A DNA stretch of 64,000 nucleotides from Karalla daura (GCA_029224185.1 CM055188.1:31982389-32046388); one strand, 5' to 3'; counted from the first letter of the stretch, positions 51,611 to 63,346 are shown. Numbers and translations: made by a program. The notes: generated from the sequence alone by a model not told the origin.

Positions 51611-51712
51611 TGCAGGTAAAAGTTATTAGAGGATCATCAAATCATGTGATCATTCATGTGGCGACATGAATGATCACATGATTTGATGATCTTCTATTAA
51701 CTTTTGCCTGCA
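51611..51712. repeat. Near-perfect inverted repeat, 49-bp arms with a 4-base loop
   Basis: The left arm 51611-51659 (starting TGCAGGTAAAAG) pairs with the right arm 51664-51712 (ending CTTTTGCCTGCA) at 46 of 49 positions; the loop is GGCG. The arms contain no coding sequence. It resembles a fold-back or MITE hairpin more than a known RNA gene. Confidence 0.88.
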
Positions 51713-52724
51713 CCAAGTGTTAAATGGAGCTGATACAGCCCTGGATCTTTGAGTCAGAATGAGAGGAAGAGTCTGACCTGGAGCATGCATGCGGACGTTT
51801 CACCTGAAATGTTAATTAATTTGGGGTTTGTCTGTGAGCTAGCTAGCTAGCTTAACATGTGAGCAAGAGTATGAGTGGTGTGTGTGGAGATGTGTCCATG
51901 GTGTGTTCCCTGCATACAGCCAATATGAGTGACCCCTACAACACCATTACACTACAAAGATCATGCAGAGTTCTGTCTCTCTTCAGATTTACCTGAGTTT
52001 TGTTTTTGTTTTTTAGCTGCTTTTAAGATCTTAAAATATCGACATGATTGAGGATGTGATGATGTTATAGGACATGCTATACAGCATTGGCCAGATAAAG
52101 AATTGCCAAGTAAAAGAAAGATAAAATTAACCTTTGTTATCCCCACAGGCAGAAAAGTATTACAGTACTATATAATTTTACATTACATTACATTATTACA
52201 GTACCAAAGACAGAGGAACAGTTAAATTATATCAGAAACAATACAAAGTGTCTACACCTTCACCAAAAACTGAATTATGCTGCACAATACAATATGCAGA
52301 TATACAATATATGAGGTTGAATATGCACGTAAAAAGATGTTGAAATTAATGTCTGAACAGAGAGCTCCATTCTCTCTGAGTTTAATGAAAACAAGGGTGT
52401 TGAACCCTTTTTTCAGTGGAGAAAACATTGAGTTGTCCTAGCACTGCACAGGATTACACTTCTCAGTGTGACCCACATTTTATTATAATCTTATGAGTCC
52501 TGGCAACAGATAACGAATGTTAATCTTTTATTTTTCCATTTGTGATGCCCCTACAATATGTAACATAAGCACTGCTTTGATCAATTTCATATCCCGAATT
52601 ATGTTTGTCAAATAGAACAACGTACAACCTGACCTATGTCATGTATGAATTTTGAATACAGAAATGAAAAGTTGAACAGACAATGTGATATAAAATATGA
52701 ACGTGAGGCAAACAAGAGTGTTTG

Positions 52725-55700
52725 TTCCTCAGTCTCTGGTTCCTCCTCTGGTTGTGGCTCCAACATATCAGGCTGGATGTGTCTGTGCTCCTGGTTGTTC
52801 CTCAGTCTCTGGTTCCTCCTCTGGTTGTGGCTCCAACATATCAGGCTGGATGTGTCTGTGCTCCTGGTTGTTCCTCAGTCTCTGGTTCCGCCTCTGGTTG
52901 TGGCTCCAACATATCAGGCTGGATGTGTCTGTGCTCCTGGTTGTTCCTCAGTCTCTGGTTCCTCCTCTGGTTGTGGCTCCAACATATCAGGCTGGATGTG
53001 TCTGTGCTCCTGGTTGTTCCTCAGTCTCTGGTTCCGCCTCTGGTTGTGGCTCCAACATATCAGGCTGGATGTGTCTGTGCTCCTGGTTGTTCCTCAGTCT
53101 CTGGTTCCGCCTCTGGTTGTGGCTCCAACATATCAGGCTGGATGTGTCTGTGCTCCTGGTTGTTCCTCAGTCTCTGGTTCCTCCTCTGGTTGTGGCTCCA
53201 ACATATCAGGCTGGATGTGTCTGTGCTCCTGGTTGTTCCTCAGTCTCTGGTTCCTCCTCTGGTTGTGGCTCCAACATATCAGGCTGGATGTGTCTGTGCT
53301 CCTGGTTGTTCCTCAGTCTCTGGTTCCTCCTCTGGTTGTGGCTCCAACATATCAGGCTGGATGTGTCTGTGCTCCTGGTTGTTCCTCAGTCTCTGGTTCC
53401 TCCTCTGGTTGTGGCTCCAACATATCAGGCTGGATGTGTCTGTGCTCCTGGTTGTTCCTCAGTCTCTGGTTCCTCCTCTGGTTGTGGCTCCAACATATCA
53501 GGCTGGATGTGTCTGTGCTCCTGGTTGTTCCTCAGTCTCTGGTTCCTCCTCTGGTTGTGGCTCCAACATATCAGGCTGGATGTGTCTGTGCTCCTGGTTG
53601 TTCCTCAGTCTCTGGTTCCTCCTCTGGTTGTGGCTCCAACATATCAGGCTGGATGTGTCTGTGCTCCTGGTTGTTCCTCAGTCTCTGGTTCCTCCTCTGG
53701 TTGTGGCTCCAACATATCAGGCTGGATGTGTCTGTGCTCCTGGTTGTTCCTCAGTCTCTGGTTCCTCCTCTGGTTGTGGCTCCAACATATCAGGCTGGAT
53801 GTGTCTGTGCTCCTGGTTGTTCCTCAGTCTCTGGTTCCTCCTCTGGTTGTGGCTCCAACATATCAGGCTGGATGTGTCTGTGCTCCTGGTTGTTCCTCAG
53901 TCTCTGGTTCCTCCTCTGGTTGTGGCTCCAACATATCAGGCTGGATGTGTCTGTGCTCCTGGTTGTTCCTCAGTCTCTGGTTCCTCCTCTGGTTGTGGCT
54001 CCAACATATCAGGCTGGATGTGTCTGTGCTCCTGGTTGTTCCTCAGTCTCTGGTTCCTCCTCTGGTTGTGGCTCCAACATATCAGGCTGGATGTGTCTGT
54101 GCTCCTGGTTGTTCCTCAGTCTCTGGTTCCTCCTCTGCTTGTGGCTCCAACATATCAGGCTGGATGTGTCTGTGCTCCTGGTTGTTCCTCAGTCTCTGGT
54201 TCCTCCTCTGGTTGTGGCTCCAACATATCAGGCTGGATGTGTCTGTGCTCCTGGTTGTTCCTCAGTCTCTGGTTCCTCCTCTGGTTGTGGCTCCAACATA
54301 TCAGGCTGGATGTGTCTGTGCTCCTGGTTGTTCCTCAGTCTCTGGTTCCTCCTCTGGTTGTGGCTCCAACATATCAGGCTGGATGTGTCTGTGCTCCTGG
54401 TTGTTCCTCAGTCTCTGGTTCCTCCTCTGGTTGTGGCTCCAACATATCAGGCTGGATGTGTCTGTGCTCCTGGTTGTTCCTCAGTCTCTGGTTCCTCCTC
54501 TGGTTGTGGCTCCAACATATCAGGCTGGATGTGTCTGTGCTCCTGGTTGTTCCTCAGTCTCTGGTTCCTCCTCTGGTTGTGGCTCCAACATATCAGGCTG
54601 GATGTGTCTGTGCTCCTGGTTGTTCCTCAGTCTCTGGTTCCTCCTCTGGTTGTGGCTCCAACATATCAGGCTGGATGTGTCTGTGCTCCTGGTTGTTCCT
54701 CAGTCTCTGGTTCCTCCTCTGGTTGTGGCTCCAACATATCAGGCTGGATGTGTCTGTGCTCCTGGTTGTTCCTCAGTCTCTGGTTCCTCCTCTGGTTGTG
54801 GCTCCAACATATCAGGCTGGATGTGTCTGTGCTCCTGGTTGTTCCTCAGTCTCTGGTTCCTCCTCTGGTTGTGGCTCCAACATATCAGGCTGGATGTGTC
54901 TGTGCTCCTGGTTGTTCCTCAGTCTCTGGTTCCTCCTCTGGTTGTGGCTCCAACATATCAGGCTGGATGTGTCTGTGCTCCTGGTTGTTCCTCAGTCTCT
55001 GGTTCCTCCTCTGGTTGTGGCTCCAACATATCAGGCTGGATGTGTCTGTGCTCCTGGTTGTTCCTCAGTCTCTGGTTCCTCCTCTGGTTGTGGCTCCAAC
55101 ATATCAGGCTGGATGTGTCTGTGCTCCTGGTTGTTCCTCAGTCTCTGGTTCCTCCTCTGGTTGTGGCTCCAACATATCAGGCTGGATGTGTCTGTGCTCC
55201 TGGTTGTTCCTCAGTCTCTGGTTCCTCCTCTGGTTGTGGCTCCAACATATCAGGCTGGATGTGTCTGTGCTCCTGGTTGTTCCTCAGTCTCTGGTTCCTC
55301 CTCTGGTTGTGGCTCCAACATATCAGGCTGGATGTGTCTGTGCTCCTGGTTGTTCCTCAGTCTCTGGTTCCTCCTCTGGTTGTGGCTCCAACATATCAGG
55401 CTGGATGTGTCTGTGCTCCTGGTTGTTCCTCAGTCTCTGGTTCCTCCTCTGGTTGTGGCTCCAACATATCAGGCTGGATGTGTCTGTGCTCCTGGTTGTT
55501 CCTCAGTCTCTGGTTCCTCCTCTGGTTGTGGCTCCAACATATCAGGCTGGATGTGTCTGTGCTCCTGGTTGTTCCTCAGTCTCTGGTTCCTCCTCTGGTT
55601 GTGGCTCCAACATATCAGGCTGGATGTGTCTGTGCTCCTGGTTGTTCCTCAGTCTCTGGTTCCTCCTCTGGTTGTGGCTCCAACATATCAGGCTGGATGT

Positions 55701-58036
55701 GTCTGTGCTCCTGGTTGTTCCTCAGTCTCTGGTTCCTCCTCTGGTTGTGGCTCCAACATATCAGGCTGGATGTGTCTGTGCTCCTGGTTGTTCCTCAGTC
55801 TCTGGTTCCTCCTCTGGTTGTGGCTCCAACATATCAGGCTGGATGTGTCTGTGCTCCTGGTTGTTCCTCAGTCTCTGGTTCCTCCTCTGGTTGTGGCTCC
55901 AACATATCAGGCTGGATGTGTCTGTGCTCCTGGTTGTTCCTCAGTCTCTGGTTCCTCCTCTGGTTGTGGCTCCAACATATCAGGCTGGATGTGTCTGTGC
56001 TCCTGGTTGTTCCTCAGTCTCTGGTTCCTCCTCTGGTTGTGGCTCCAACATATCAGGCTGGATGTGTCTGTGCTCCTGGTTGTTCCTCAGTCTCTGGTTC
56101 CTCCTCTGGTTGTGGCTCCAACATATCAGGCTGGATGTGTCTGTGCTCCTGGTTGTTCCTCAGTCTCTGGTTCCTCCTCTGGTTGTGGCTCCAACATATC
56201 AGGCTGGATGTGTCTGTGCTCCTGGTTGTTCCTCAGTCTCTGGTTCCTCCTCTGGTTGTGGCTCCAACATATCAGGCTGGATGTGTCTGTGCTCCTGGTT
56301 GTTCCTCAGTCTCTGGTTCCTCCTCTGGTTGTGGCTCCAACATATCAGGCTGGATGTGTCTGTGCTCCTGGTTGTTCCTCAGTCTCTGGTTCCTCCTCTG
56401 GTTGTGGCTCCAACATATCAGGCTGGATGTGTCTGTGCTCCTGGTTGTTCCTCAGTCTCTGGTTCCTCCTCTGGTTGTGGCTCCAACATATCAGGCTGGA
56501 TGTGTCTGTGCTCCTGGTTGTTCCTCAGTCTCTGGTTCCTCCTCTGGTTGTGGCTCCAACATATCAGGCTGGATGTGTCTGTGCTCCTGGTTGTTCCTCA
56601 GTCTCTGGTTCCTCCTCTGGTTGTGGCTCCAACATATCAGGCTGGATGTGTCTGTGCTCCTGGTTGTTCCTCAGTCTCTGGTTCCTCCTCTGGTTGTGGC
56701 TCCAACATATCAGGCTGGATGTGTCTGTGCTCCTGGTTGTTCCTCAGTCTCTGGTTCCTCCTCTGGTTGTGGCTCCAACATATCAGGCTGGATGTGTCTG
56801 TGCTCCTGGTTGTTCCTCAGTCTCTGGTTCCTCCTCTGGTTGTGGCTCCAACATATCAGGCTGGATGTGTCTGTGCTCCTGGTTGTTCCTCAGTCTCTGG
56901 TTCCTCCTCTGGTTGTGGCTCCAACATATCAGGCTGGATGTGTCTGTGCTCCTGGTTGTTCCTCAGTCTCTGGTTCCTCCTCTGGTTGTGGCTCCAACAT
57001 ATCAGGCTGGATGTGTCTGTGCTCCTGGTTGTTCCTCAGTCTCTGGTTCCTCCTCTGGTTGTGGCTCCAACATATCAGGCTGGATGTGTCTGTGCTCCTG
57101 GTTGTTCCTCAGTCTCTGGTTCCTCCTCTGGTTGTGGCTCCAACATATCAGGCTGGATGTGTCTGTGCTCCTGGTTGTTCCTCAGTCTCTGGTTCCTCCT
57201 CTGGTTGTGGCTCCAACATATCAGGCTGGATGTGTCTGTGCTCCTGGTTGTTCCTCAGTCTCTGGTTCCTCCTCTGGTTGTGGCTCCAACATATCAGGCT
57301 GGATGTGTCTGTGCTCCTGGTTGTTCCTCAGTCTCTGGTTCCTCCTCTGGTTGTGGCTCCAACATATCAGGCTGGATGTGTCTGTGCTCCTGGTTGTTCC
57401 TCAGTCTCTGGTTCCTCCTCTGGTTGTGGCTCCAACATATCAGGCTGGATGTGTCTGTGCTCCTGGTTGTTCCTCAGTCTCTGGTTCCTCCTCTGGTTGT
57501 GGCTCCAACATATCAGGCTGGATGTGTCTGTGCTCCTGGTTGTTCCTCAGTCTCTGGTTCCTCCTCTGGTTGTGGCTCCAACATATCAGGCTGGATGTGT
57601 CTGTGCTCCTGGTTGTTCCTCAGTCTCTGGTTCCTCCTCTGGTTGTGGCTCCAACATATCAGGCTGGATGTGTCTGTGCTCCTGGTTGTTCCTCAGTCTC
57701 TGGTTCCTCCTCTGGTTGTGGCTCCAACATATCAGGCTGGATGTGTCTGTGCTCCTGGTTGTTCCTCAGTCTCTGGTTCCTCCTCTGGTTGTGGCTCCAA
57801 CATATCAGGCTGGATGTGTCTGTGCTCCTGGTTGTTCCTCAGTCTCTGGTTCCTCCTCTGGTTGTGGCTCCAACATATCAGGCTGGATGTGTCTGTGCTC
57901 CTGGTTGTTCCTCAGTCTCTGGTTCCTCCTCTGGTTGTGGCTCCAACATATCAGGCTGGATGTGTCTGTGCTCCTGGTTGTTCCTCAGTCTCTGGTTCCT
58001 CCTCTGGTTGTGGCTCCAACATATCAGGCTGGATGT
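52725..58036. repeat. 73-bp minisatellite, about 72.8 perfectly phased tandem copies
   Basis: The unit begins TTCCTCAGTCTCTGG. Starts at 52725 and 57981 are exactly 72 periods of 73 bases apart, so there is no net indel across 5.3 kb. By eye only four bases vary: T to G in units 3, 5 and 6 (GTTCCGCC) and G to C in unit 20 (CTCTGCTTG). The unit is A-poor on this strand (7 A, 27 T). It has three internal CTC(C/T)TGGTT sub-motifs, suggesting growth from a shorter repeat. It has no stop in any forward frame and, 73 not being a multiple of 3, keeps all three frames open. It has stops in every minus frame. No protein is inferred. Confidence 0.98.
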
Positions 58037-58610
58037 TTATGTAGCTGCAGCAATGATCCAGTTACCATTTATGCTAGGGAAAAGTTGCATGGATCCTTTG
58101 TCCAGCAAAGAATGTCAAGTCACGTAATCATTTATCTGAGTGACAAGAAAGAAAACCTGGGAGTGGAATGAATCCAACAACTCACCTGGTACATTTCACC
58201 TGATCTGTCAGGAATATTCCAGTGATGTGCAGTGAAGTTAGTGAATGGTTAGGCACAAACTCTTTCAAATCTAGATGTATATTTGCAGAAATTGATAAAT
58301 AATATATAAAAAGTTGCTTAAATTCACCACTCAGTTGGCAGCTTTCACACTGACCACTAGTTTACGTGAAATACATTACTCATTCTATGGATAGTGAGGA
58401 GACATGATAAAATTGTTTAACATGTATAAAAATATTAAGAAAGCAAGGCTCGGGCTCGACTCAGTGAGGCTAGCACTCAGTTTTGTCATTGTGTTTTACA
58501 TCTCAAGGCCACACATCCCTGGAATAATCTGATATTTAGGATGCACATGTCTCACTGCTCTCTCCTCTGGGAATGACAGGCCTGACATGTCTGTCTCCGC
58601 CCAGGTCAGG
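58037..58610. other. Spacer between the minisatellite and RASSF1 exon 1A
   Basis: AT-rich DNA without recognised genes. The last part holds a pyrimidine-rich CTGTCTCCGCCCAG stretch that could be a splice acceptor 6 bases before the RASSF1 ATG; alternatively the RASSF1A promoter lies here, though it is not CpG-rich. Confidence 0.4.
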
Positions 58611-61147
58611 ATGTCTAAATGTGAACTGATCGAGCTGCAGGACCTCAGCGTGACCGACCCCATCGAGCTGGCTGCGCCCGCGGCACGTCCGCCTCCTGCG
58701 CCCGCGCCCCACAGTGCAGGCGTCTTCCACGTGGTGCGTCTGGTGGGGGACAGCGTCACAATCGAGTCGCCGTGTTTCCAGGCTGGAGAAGCTGCCACTG
58801 GTCACGAGTTCCAGACCTACAGCCACACCCACCTCACCTGGTGTGACCTGTGTGGGGAGTTCATCTGGGGTCTCTATAAACCCAGTCTACGCTGTGCCAG
58901 TGAGTGTCTGCCTGCGGATTTGTCTCTTTAATTTCTGCAGTTCAGTTAATTTTGCAGATTTTGGTGTCTGCCTGAAAGATCTGAATGCTTCTTTTACTCT
59001 GCAAAGGAGATGTCTCTCCTTCCCCACCTGTTCCAGAAACTTTATTTTATTGTTTATCACCAGGTGGATCCAAAGGACTGGGTGAGACAGGATGAAACAC
59101 ACTTAAAAATCACAGTTAAAAAAACACAACTTAGAAAACAGTTAGACCTGTCCAGAGCTTACACCCTGGGAATACGACCTGGACAGGTTATCAATCCTTG
59201 AAAGTCACACACACACACACACACACACACCACATTTTTCAACCGTGGGGAAAAAACACAAGATAAACCCAAACAGATACAGGGGGAACATGTCAATACC
59301 AATCAGAAATGGAAGAATTAAAAACACAAAAACATCACACAACAATTTAAACCTACAATGACAGCTACATGACTAATTAAAACTGCAAGCAGCATTGAAC
59401 AGGCACGCCCGGCTCTGCGCCCGGTGGGGTAATGGCAACCATGGGGTTAATGCTGCGCTACCCAGCATTTTTGCTATGCTCATTGTCAAGACCTCTAATT
59501 ATGAAATGTTTTGAAACACCAGAGTCATTTGAACATTTTCACATGTTTAGATGCAGGTTCAGGCCCTCAAAAAACCAACTGGACAGAAAGTGAGAGAAGA
59601 AAAAATATGAATCGACTGAAAACAAAAGGGTCCTTGCAACTGCGTTGCCCTGTTTGGAATAACTTTGTTGCTCAGGACGTGATTAGAAATTATAACATAA
59701 CGTAGCGCAACATAACAATGTGCCAAACAGTAACCAAATAAGTACTGGTGTTTTACACCAGTCTGTTTGGACCCAGGAGGAAACAGACCAGAAATGATTA
59801 TTTCTCAATGAAGAAAGGCCAAATGTATGATTGACAGTGAGCTCTGGAACTTCAAACTCATCAAACTGAAACAATACAAATTATGCAAAAACTACAACAA
59901 AACTTCAGCCTGAAAAAAATTCATGGAAAAACCAAAACTAAATAATAAGTAATTACAAAGAAATGTAAAGTTTAATTCTTCTATGTCACATACTGAAGTC
60001 GTTGTCCAATCTTCCCTGTCCAGTGTTTCCAGGATACAGGATGTGTGTGTGTGTTATTTTTCCATTCATGAAAAGCCTTTATCACAGGATTCATCCTAAT
60101 CTGTGGGAAGCTCTGGGAAGCTTCACATTTGTCCAGACAGTTGCATGTGTTTGTCTTTTGAGCTCATGCATTCCTCTCTCAATTCAACAAGCTGCAGTTG
60201 TGCTTCGAAAACACACAGAGGACAATCCTGCAGAATAATCCAGAGTGTGAAAGGACACATGCTGAACTCTGAGTCTCTCTCTGTCTCTCTGCCAGACTGC
60301 AGTTACACCTGTCACCACCGCTGCCGGCCTCTCATCCAGCTGGACTGCAGCACACAGGGAAGTCTGTCGACACGTCAGGATGACTTCTGTGTCGACTCCA
60401 TCGAGACAGACACTAACGTGGTGAGGGACAACAACCACAGTCACATTTCCTGTACGGACCTCGTCAGCCTCCATTGTATGTTTGTATTCGCCTCAGAATG
60501 TACAGAACAGTAAGTCAGACTCATTCCCACTTCCAAGGCTGACCCTTGACTGTTCTGTTCATAGTTCCTAGCGACAGAGTTTCCAGGCGCTGCCAAGGTG
60601 GAGGGTATCATGTTTGTACTTGCCTCGTTGAACAGTGACCTCCACTGGCATTGGCACAGTTTGCAGCTGAGTGTGAGTGGCCCGGATGAAAATCAGCACG
60701 TCTAAATCTGAAGTTCTCAGCTGAGAAAGTGTGGAGTGCCCACTGCAGGCGTCCACAGTGATGTGGTAAAGAGAGAAATGAGTCACAAGGCGATTCTCTC
60801 TATTTACCATTCTGTCTACGTTCCAACCCTCATCTCATCTCACTTTTGGGCAATGACCAAAAGGATAAGATCACAACTACAAGCAGCTGCTGCTATTCTC
60901 TGCAGCATGGCTGGGTTCAGCCTTAAAGATAGGCTGAGGAGATCAGACATACTGGAGGGGCTTAAGGTAGAGCCGCTGCTCCTCCTCATCAAGAGGAGTC
61001 AGCTGAGGTCGTCCTAGGGAGGTGGCATTATGACCCAGGCCTGACCCTTAGGTGGGGAGAAGAGTGTCTGGGCTCCCTGCTGAAACTGCTGCCCAGCGAC
61101 CCAGATCCTGAGACAAGACGAGACAAGAATTTACTTTAATTCAGTAA

Positions 61148-61202
<55 letters not shown>

Positions 61203-63346
61203 GGACAGATGGAGTCTGCAGGACTGTCCACAGAGAATTGCTGTGCCATATGCCCCCAAATACATAGGTTTTATTGCCTCTTTATTGTCTGGGCATCTGC
61301 ACAGAAAGTGATTGGGAGGGGACGGGGAAACTTAACAAGGCAACAATAAAACAGCTGTCTTTAAATTAGAACCACAGGAAGACTACGTCTACTACATCTA
61401 CTACAACCAGCACAAAAAGATATAAGATCAGATAAAGATGAATTGGTTCCACAGTGGAGCATTATGAGTACTACAATAGAAAGATAACAGACGATGAAGA
61501 GCATCTATGAAGACATGCACTGAAAAACAGAACGAAAAATACAATAAGAAGAGATCATTTGTAACTACTAAACTATGGAATATGTTAGCAGTTATCCTAA
61601 TAGAAGAACTAGTTCATTAGTGTGATTCCAACTATGCTACGGTCGAGGCTCCAGCTCATTGCCTCACAGGTTTGGCACAAACACAGATTCACATATCATC
61701 ATAAACATGTGCACAAACCTCACAAAAACCAGTGGGTGAGATATTGTTGACAACCCACCCCCCAATTGGCAGACATCTTTGTTAGGTTTTATTGCCTGGG
61801 AGGAGCAAATGCAAACGCTGAGGTCAAAGGTGCCGTTAGTGGGATCAGATCTCTCCAGACAGAGGACGGACACTGTGGGTAGCAGTAGGACAAGCTGAGA
61901 GAGCAGACAAACCTGCAGCCTCAGCACTCAAACACACTCGGAGATGACCTGGGGAAGCAGCACTGCCTCAGAGCCAGAACTGTTTTTCACTGCACACACA
62001 TCTTTCTTCCACAAGGTCAGAAGATCAGCAAAGTGTTGCGCTCCATTCATTTGACATTTGTTGGCCTCTTTTTTTCTCTACCTCCTACTCTTTCCTTTTT
62101 ACTGTAGGATGAACAAGTTGACTGGCGTAAGAAGGAGCTGAGCATTGGCGAGATCCAACACAAGATTAAGGAGTACAACGCACAGATCAACAGCAACCTC
62201 TACATGGTGGATGTGAGTAACCTGTAAACCTGTATCACCTCAATTAATCCTATTTAAAGGGGAAAGAAAGTTGGTGAAAAGAGTATTTATTTGTTTTTCT
62301 ACATTGACAAAAAACGAAACACTGGTTTCAGTCGGAAATGTCCTGAATGTTACTTTGCAGACCTTTTACAACTATTCTTGATGTAGGGATGTAGGGCGAA
62401 TTCAGACCTGCCTCATTTGTAGACTTTGTTCCAAAACAGGAAGTGTCTAATGTTGAAGATTACATACTATGGGCATATGTGAACATTGCAGGTTAGACAG
62501 GATGGAGACCAAAACAAGAAGAGCTGGTCTGGAGCCATTCGTTTGTAGTGAGAACATAATGGAGTCAGCAGCCGGCTGTACAGTACACACCAAACTAGAG
62601 GCATAATCACATAAACTCACTCGTCTAATCAATCATTCATTTAGTTCGTATGTAATCCATGGGTCATGACAAGAAGCTGTCAGTCATGGCCACTGAAGTG
62701 CTGTGATATCTGCATCTTTTGGGGATATTTTGTTTATTTACTGTATTTGTTCATTAACCACAGAAACACAACAGCTGATGCTCCATGTTTTCTTTTTTCT
62801 GGGTTAAGACCCTCTCTGACCAGTTAACAAGTCACCTGGGACTGAAACTGAGTGAATACAAACCATTTCATTATGTTAGCTACTGAATAGCAATAAAACA
62901 AACAAGCCAAAGGTGTTTTCTATTCTATATAGCTTCTTAGATGAATAAGGATGTGATGGTGATTTTGGACAAGATTTTTTTTCATTCTAGCTTTAAAAGC
63001 TCTGTTATAATCAGAGGTGACCAAACTGGTTAAGATTGTAAACGTTCTACCTTGCAGAACAAAGACGGGTCCTACACGGGTTTCATCAAAGTCCACTTCC
63101 AGTTAGTCCGTCCAATCTCCCTGCCTCCACGTCAGAGCCTGAGCTCCACGCAGCCCGATGAGCAGCCAGGCAGACGGCTGGAACGCCGCACATCTTTCTA
63201 CCTCCCCAAAGACGCTGCCAAGCACCTGCACATCAGTTCACGAACCTGTGTGCGGGAAGTCATCGAGGCGCTGCTCAACAAGTTCACGGTGGTCGACAAC
63301 CCGGCCAAGTTCGCCCTGTTTGAACGCTCCGAGAGACAAGGCCAAG
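58611..63346 (+). CDS. rassf1: RASSF1 (isoform A type), 5' four coding exons; gene runs off the right edge
   Basis: RASSF1A is a microtubule-associated tumour-suppressor scaffold that binds MST kinases through a SARAH domain. Exons: 58611-58899, 60296-60420, 62108-62212, 63058-63346, about 269 residues in frame. The start MSKCELIELQDL parallels human MSGEPELIELREL. A canonical C1 zinc finger spans H65 to C114 with spacing H-x12-C-x2-C-x13-C-x2-C-x4-H-x2-C-x7-C. The linker DTNVDEQVDW leads to IKEYNAQINSNL, then the RA domain (NKDGSYTGFIKV, RRTSFYLPKDAAKHLH, FALFERSERQGQ). The last exon ends in phase 1, as expected before human VYLRKLL. No later exon is seen to 64000, so the rest of RA and the SARAH domain are outside. 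RASSF5 is less likely because of the N-terminus and RASSF1A-like exon layout. An ATG 24 bases upstream is in frame but less like the human start. Confidence 0.93.
59205..59230. repeat. (AC)n microsatellite
   Basis: Thirteen AC units in the RASSF1 intron between exons 58899 and 60296. Confidence 0.9.
59378..59480. repeat. Fragment of a fish interspersed repeat
   Basis: Begins TTAAAACTGCAAGCAGCATTGAACAGG... in short form AACTGCAAGCAGC, and continues through CCCGGTGGGG. I know this start from a dispersed repeat in several fish; it may be the same family as the copies at 38050-38900. No coding content. Confidence 0.45.
60800..61110 (+). mobile_element. C-terminal fragment of a RTE/Rex-like LINE reverse transcriptase
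   Basis: Plus-strand translation gives MTKRIRSQLQAAA, LKDRLRRSDILEG and VEPLLLLIKRSQLR, then a stop. Further codons resemble VWAPC/LLKLLPSDPDP. This is the conserved tail of a LINE common in fish, where a SxxQMRWxGHL stretch would follow. It is truncated at its 5' side and inactive. It lies in the RASSF1 intron between exons 60420 and 62108, sense to the gene. Confidence 0.75.
61149..61200. repeat. (GT)25 microsatellite
   Basis: Perfect GT run in the same RASSF1 intron, directly after the LINE fragment. Confidence 0.93.
61944..62015 (+). CDS. rassf1: Candidate RASSF1C-type alternative first exon
   Basis: In the intron between exons 60420 and 62108, an ATG at 61944 opens 24 codons and ends at a GTCAGA donor in phase 0. 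Phase 0 is what exon 62108 needs. The peptide starts MTWGSSTAS and continues ELFFTAHTS. Human RASSF1C, which uses an alternative promoter in the same intron, has MTWSSTTSS and, further on, ELEQYFTARTS. An in-frame TGA lies 45 bases upstream, so this ATG is the first usable one. The protein would lack the C1 domain. The donor is GTCAGA, of moderate strength. Confidence 0.75.
62396..62535. repeat. Possible diverged copy of the 35163-35546 element
   Basis: Shares ATTCAGACCTG at the left, then ATGTGAACA and a GGTCT block in the same order and at similar spacing. No terminal inverted repeat could be paired. Confidence 0.35.

Noticed and set aside
51611..51712. Transcription terminator or microRNA gene
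   Set aside because: A hairpin terminator is a bacterial feature, and a microRNA precursor would usually have a larger loop and shorter arms. Kept only as an inverted repeat.
52725..58036. CRISPR-like array
   Set aside because: The repeats abut directly with no unique spacers, and the host is a vertebrate. It is a minisatellite.
52636..58171. Three overlapping plus-strand open frames of about 1800 codons with cysteine/serine- and leucine-rich repeats
   Set aside because: They are the same 73-bp stop-free unit read in three frames; the peptides match no known protein and the unit length forces all frames open together.
58587..58610. Upstream in-frame ATG as the RASSF1A start
   Set aside because: The peptide from 58611 aligns with the human N-terminus directly, and the 24 extra bases look like a polypyrimidine tract and acceptor. 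It remains possible if the exon is not spliced at 58604.
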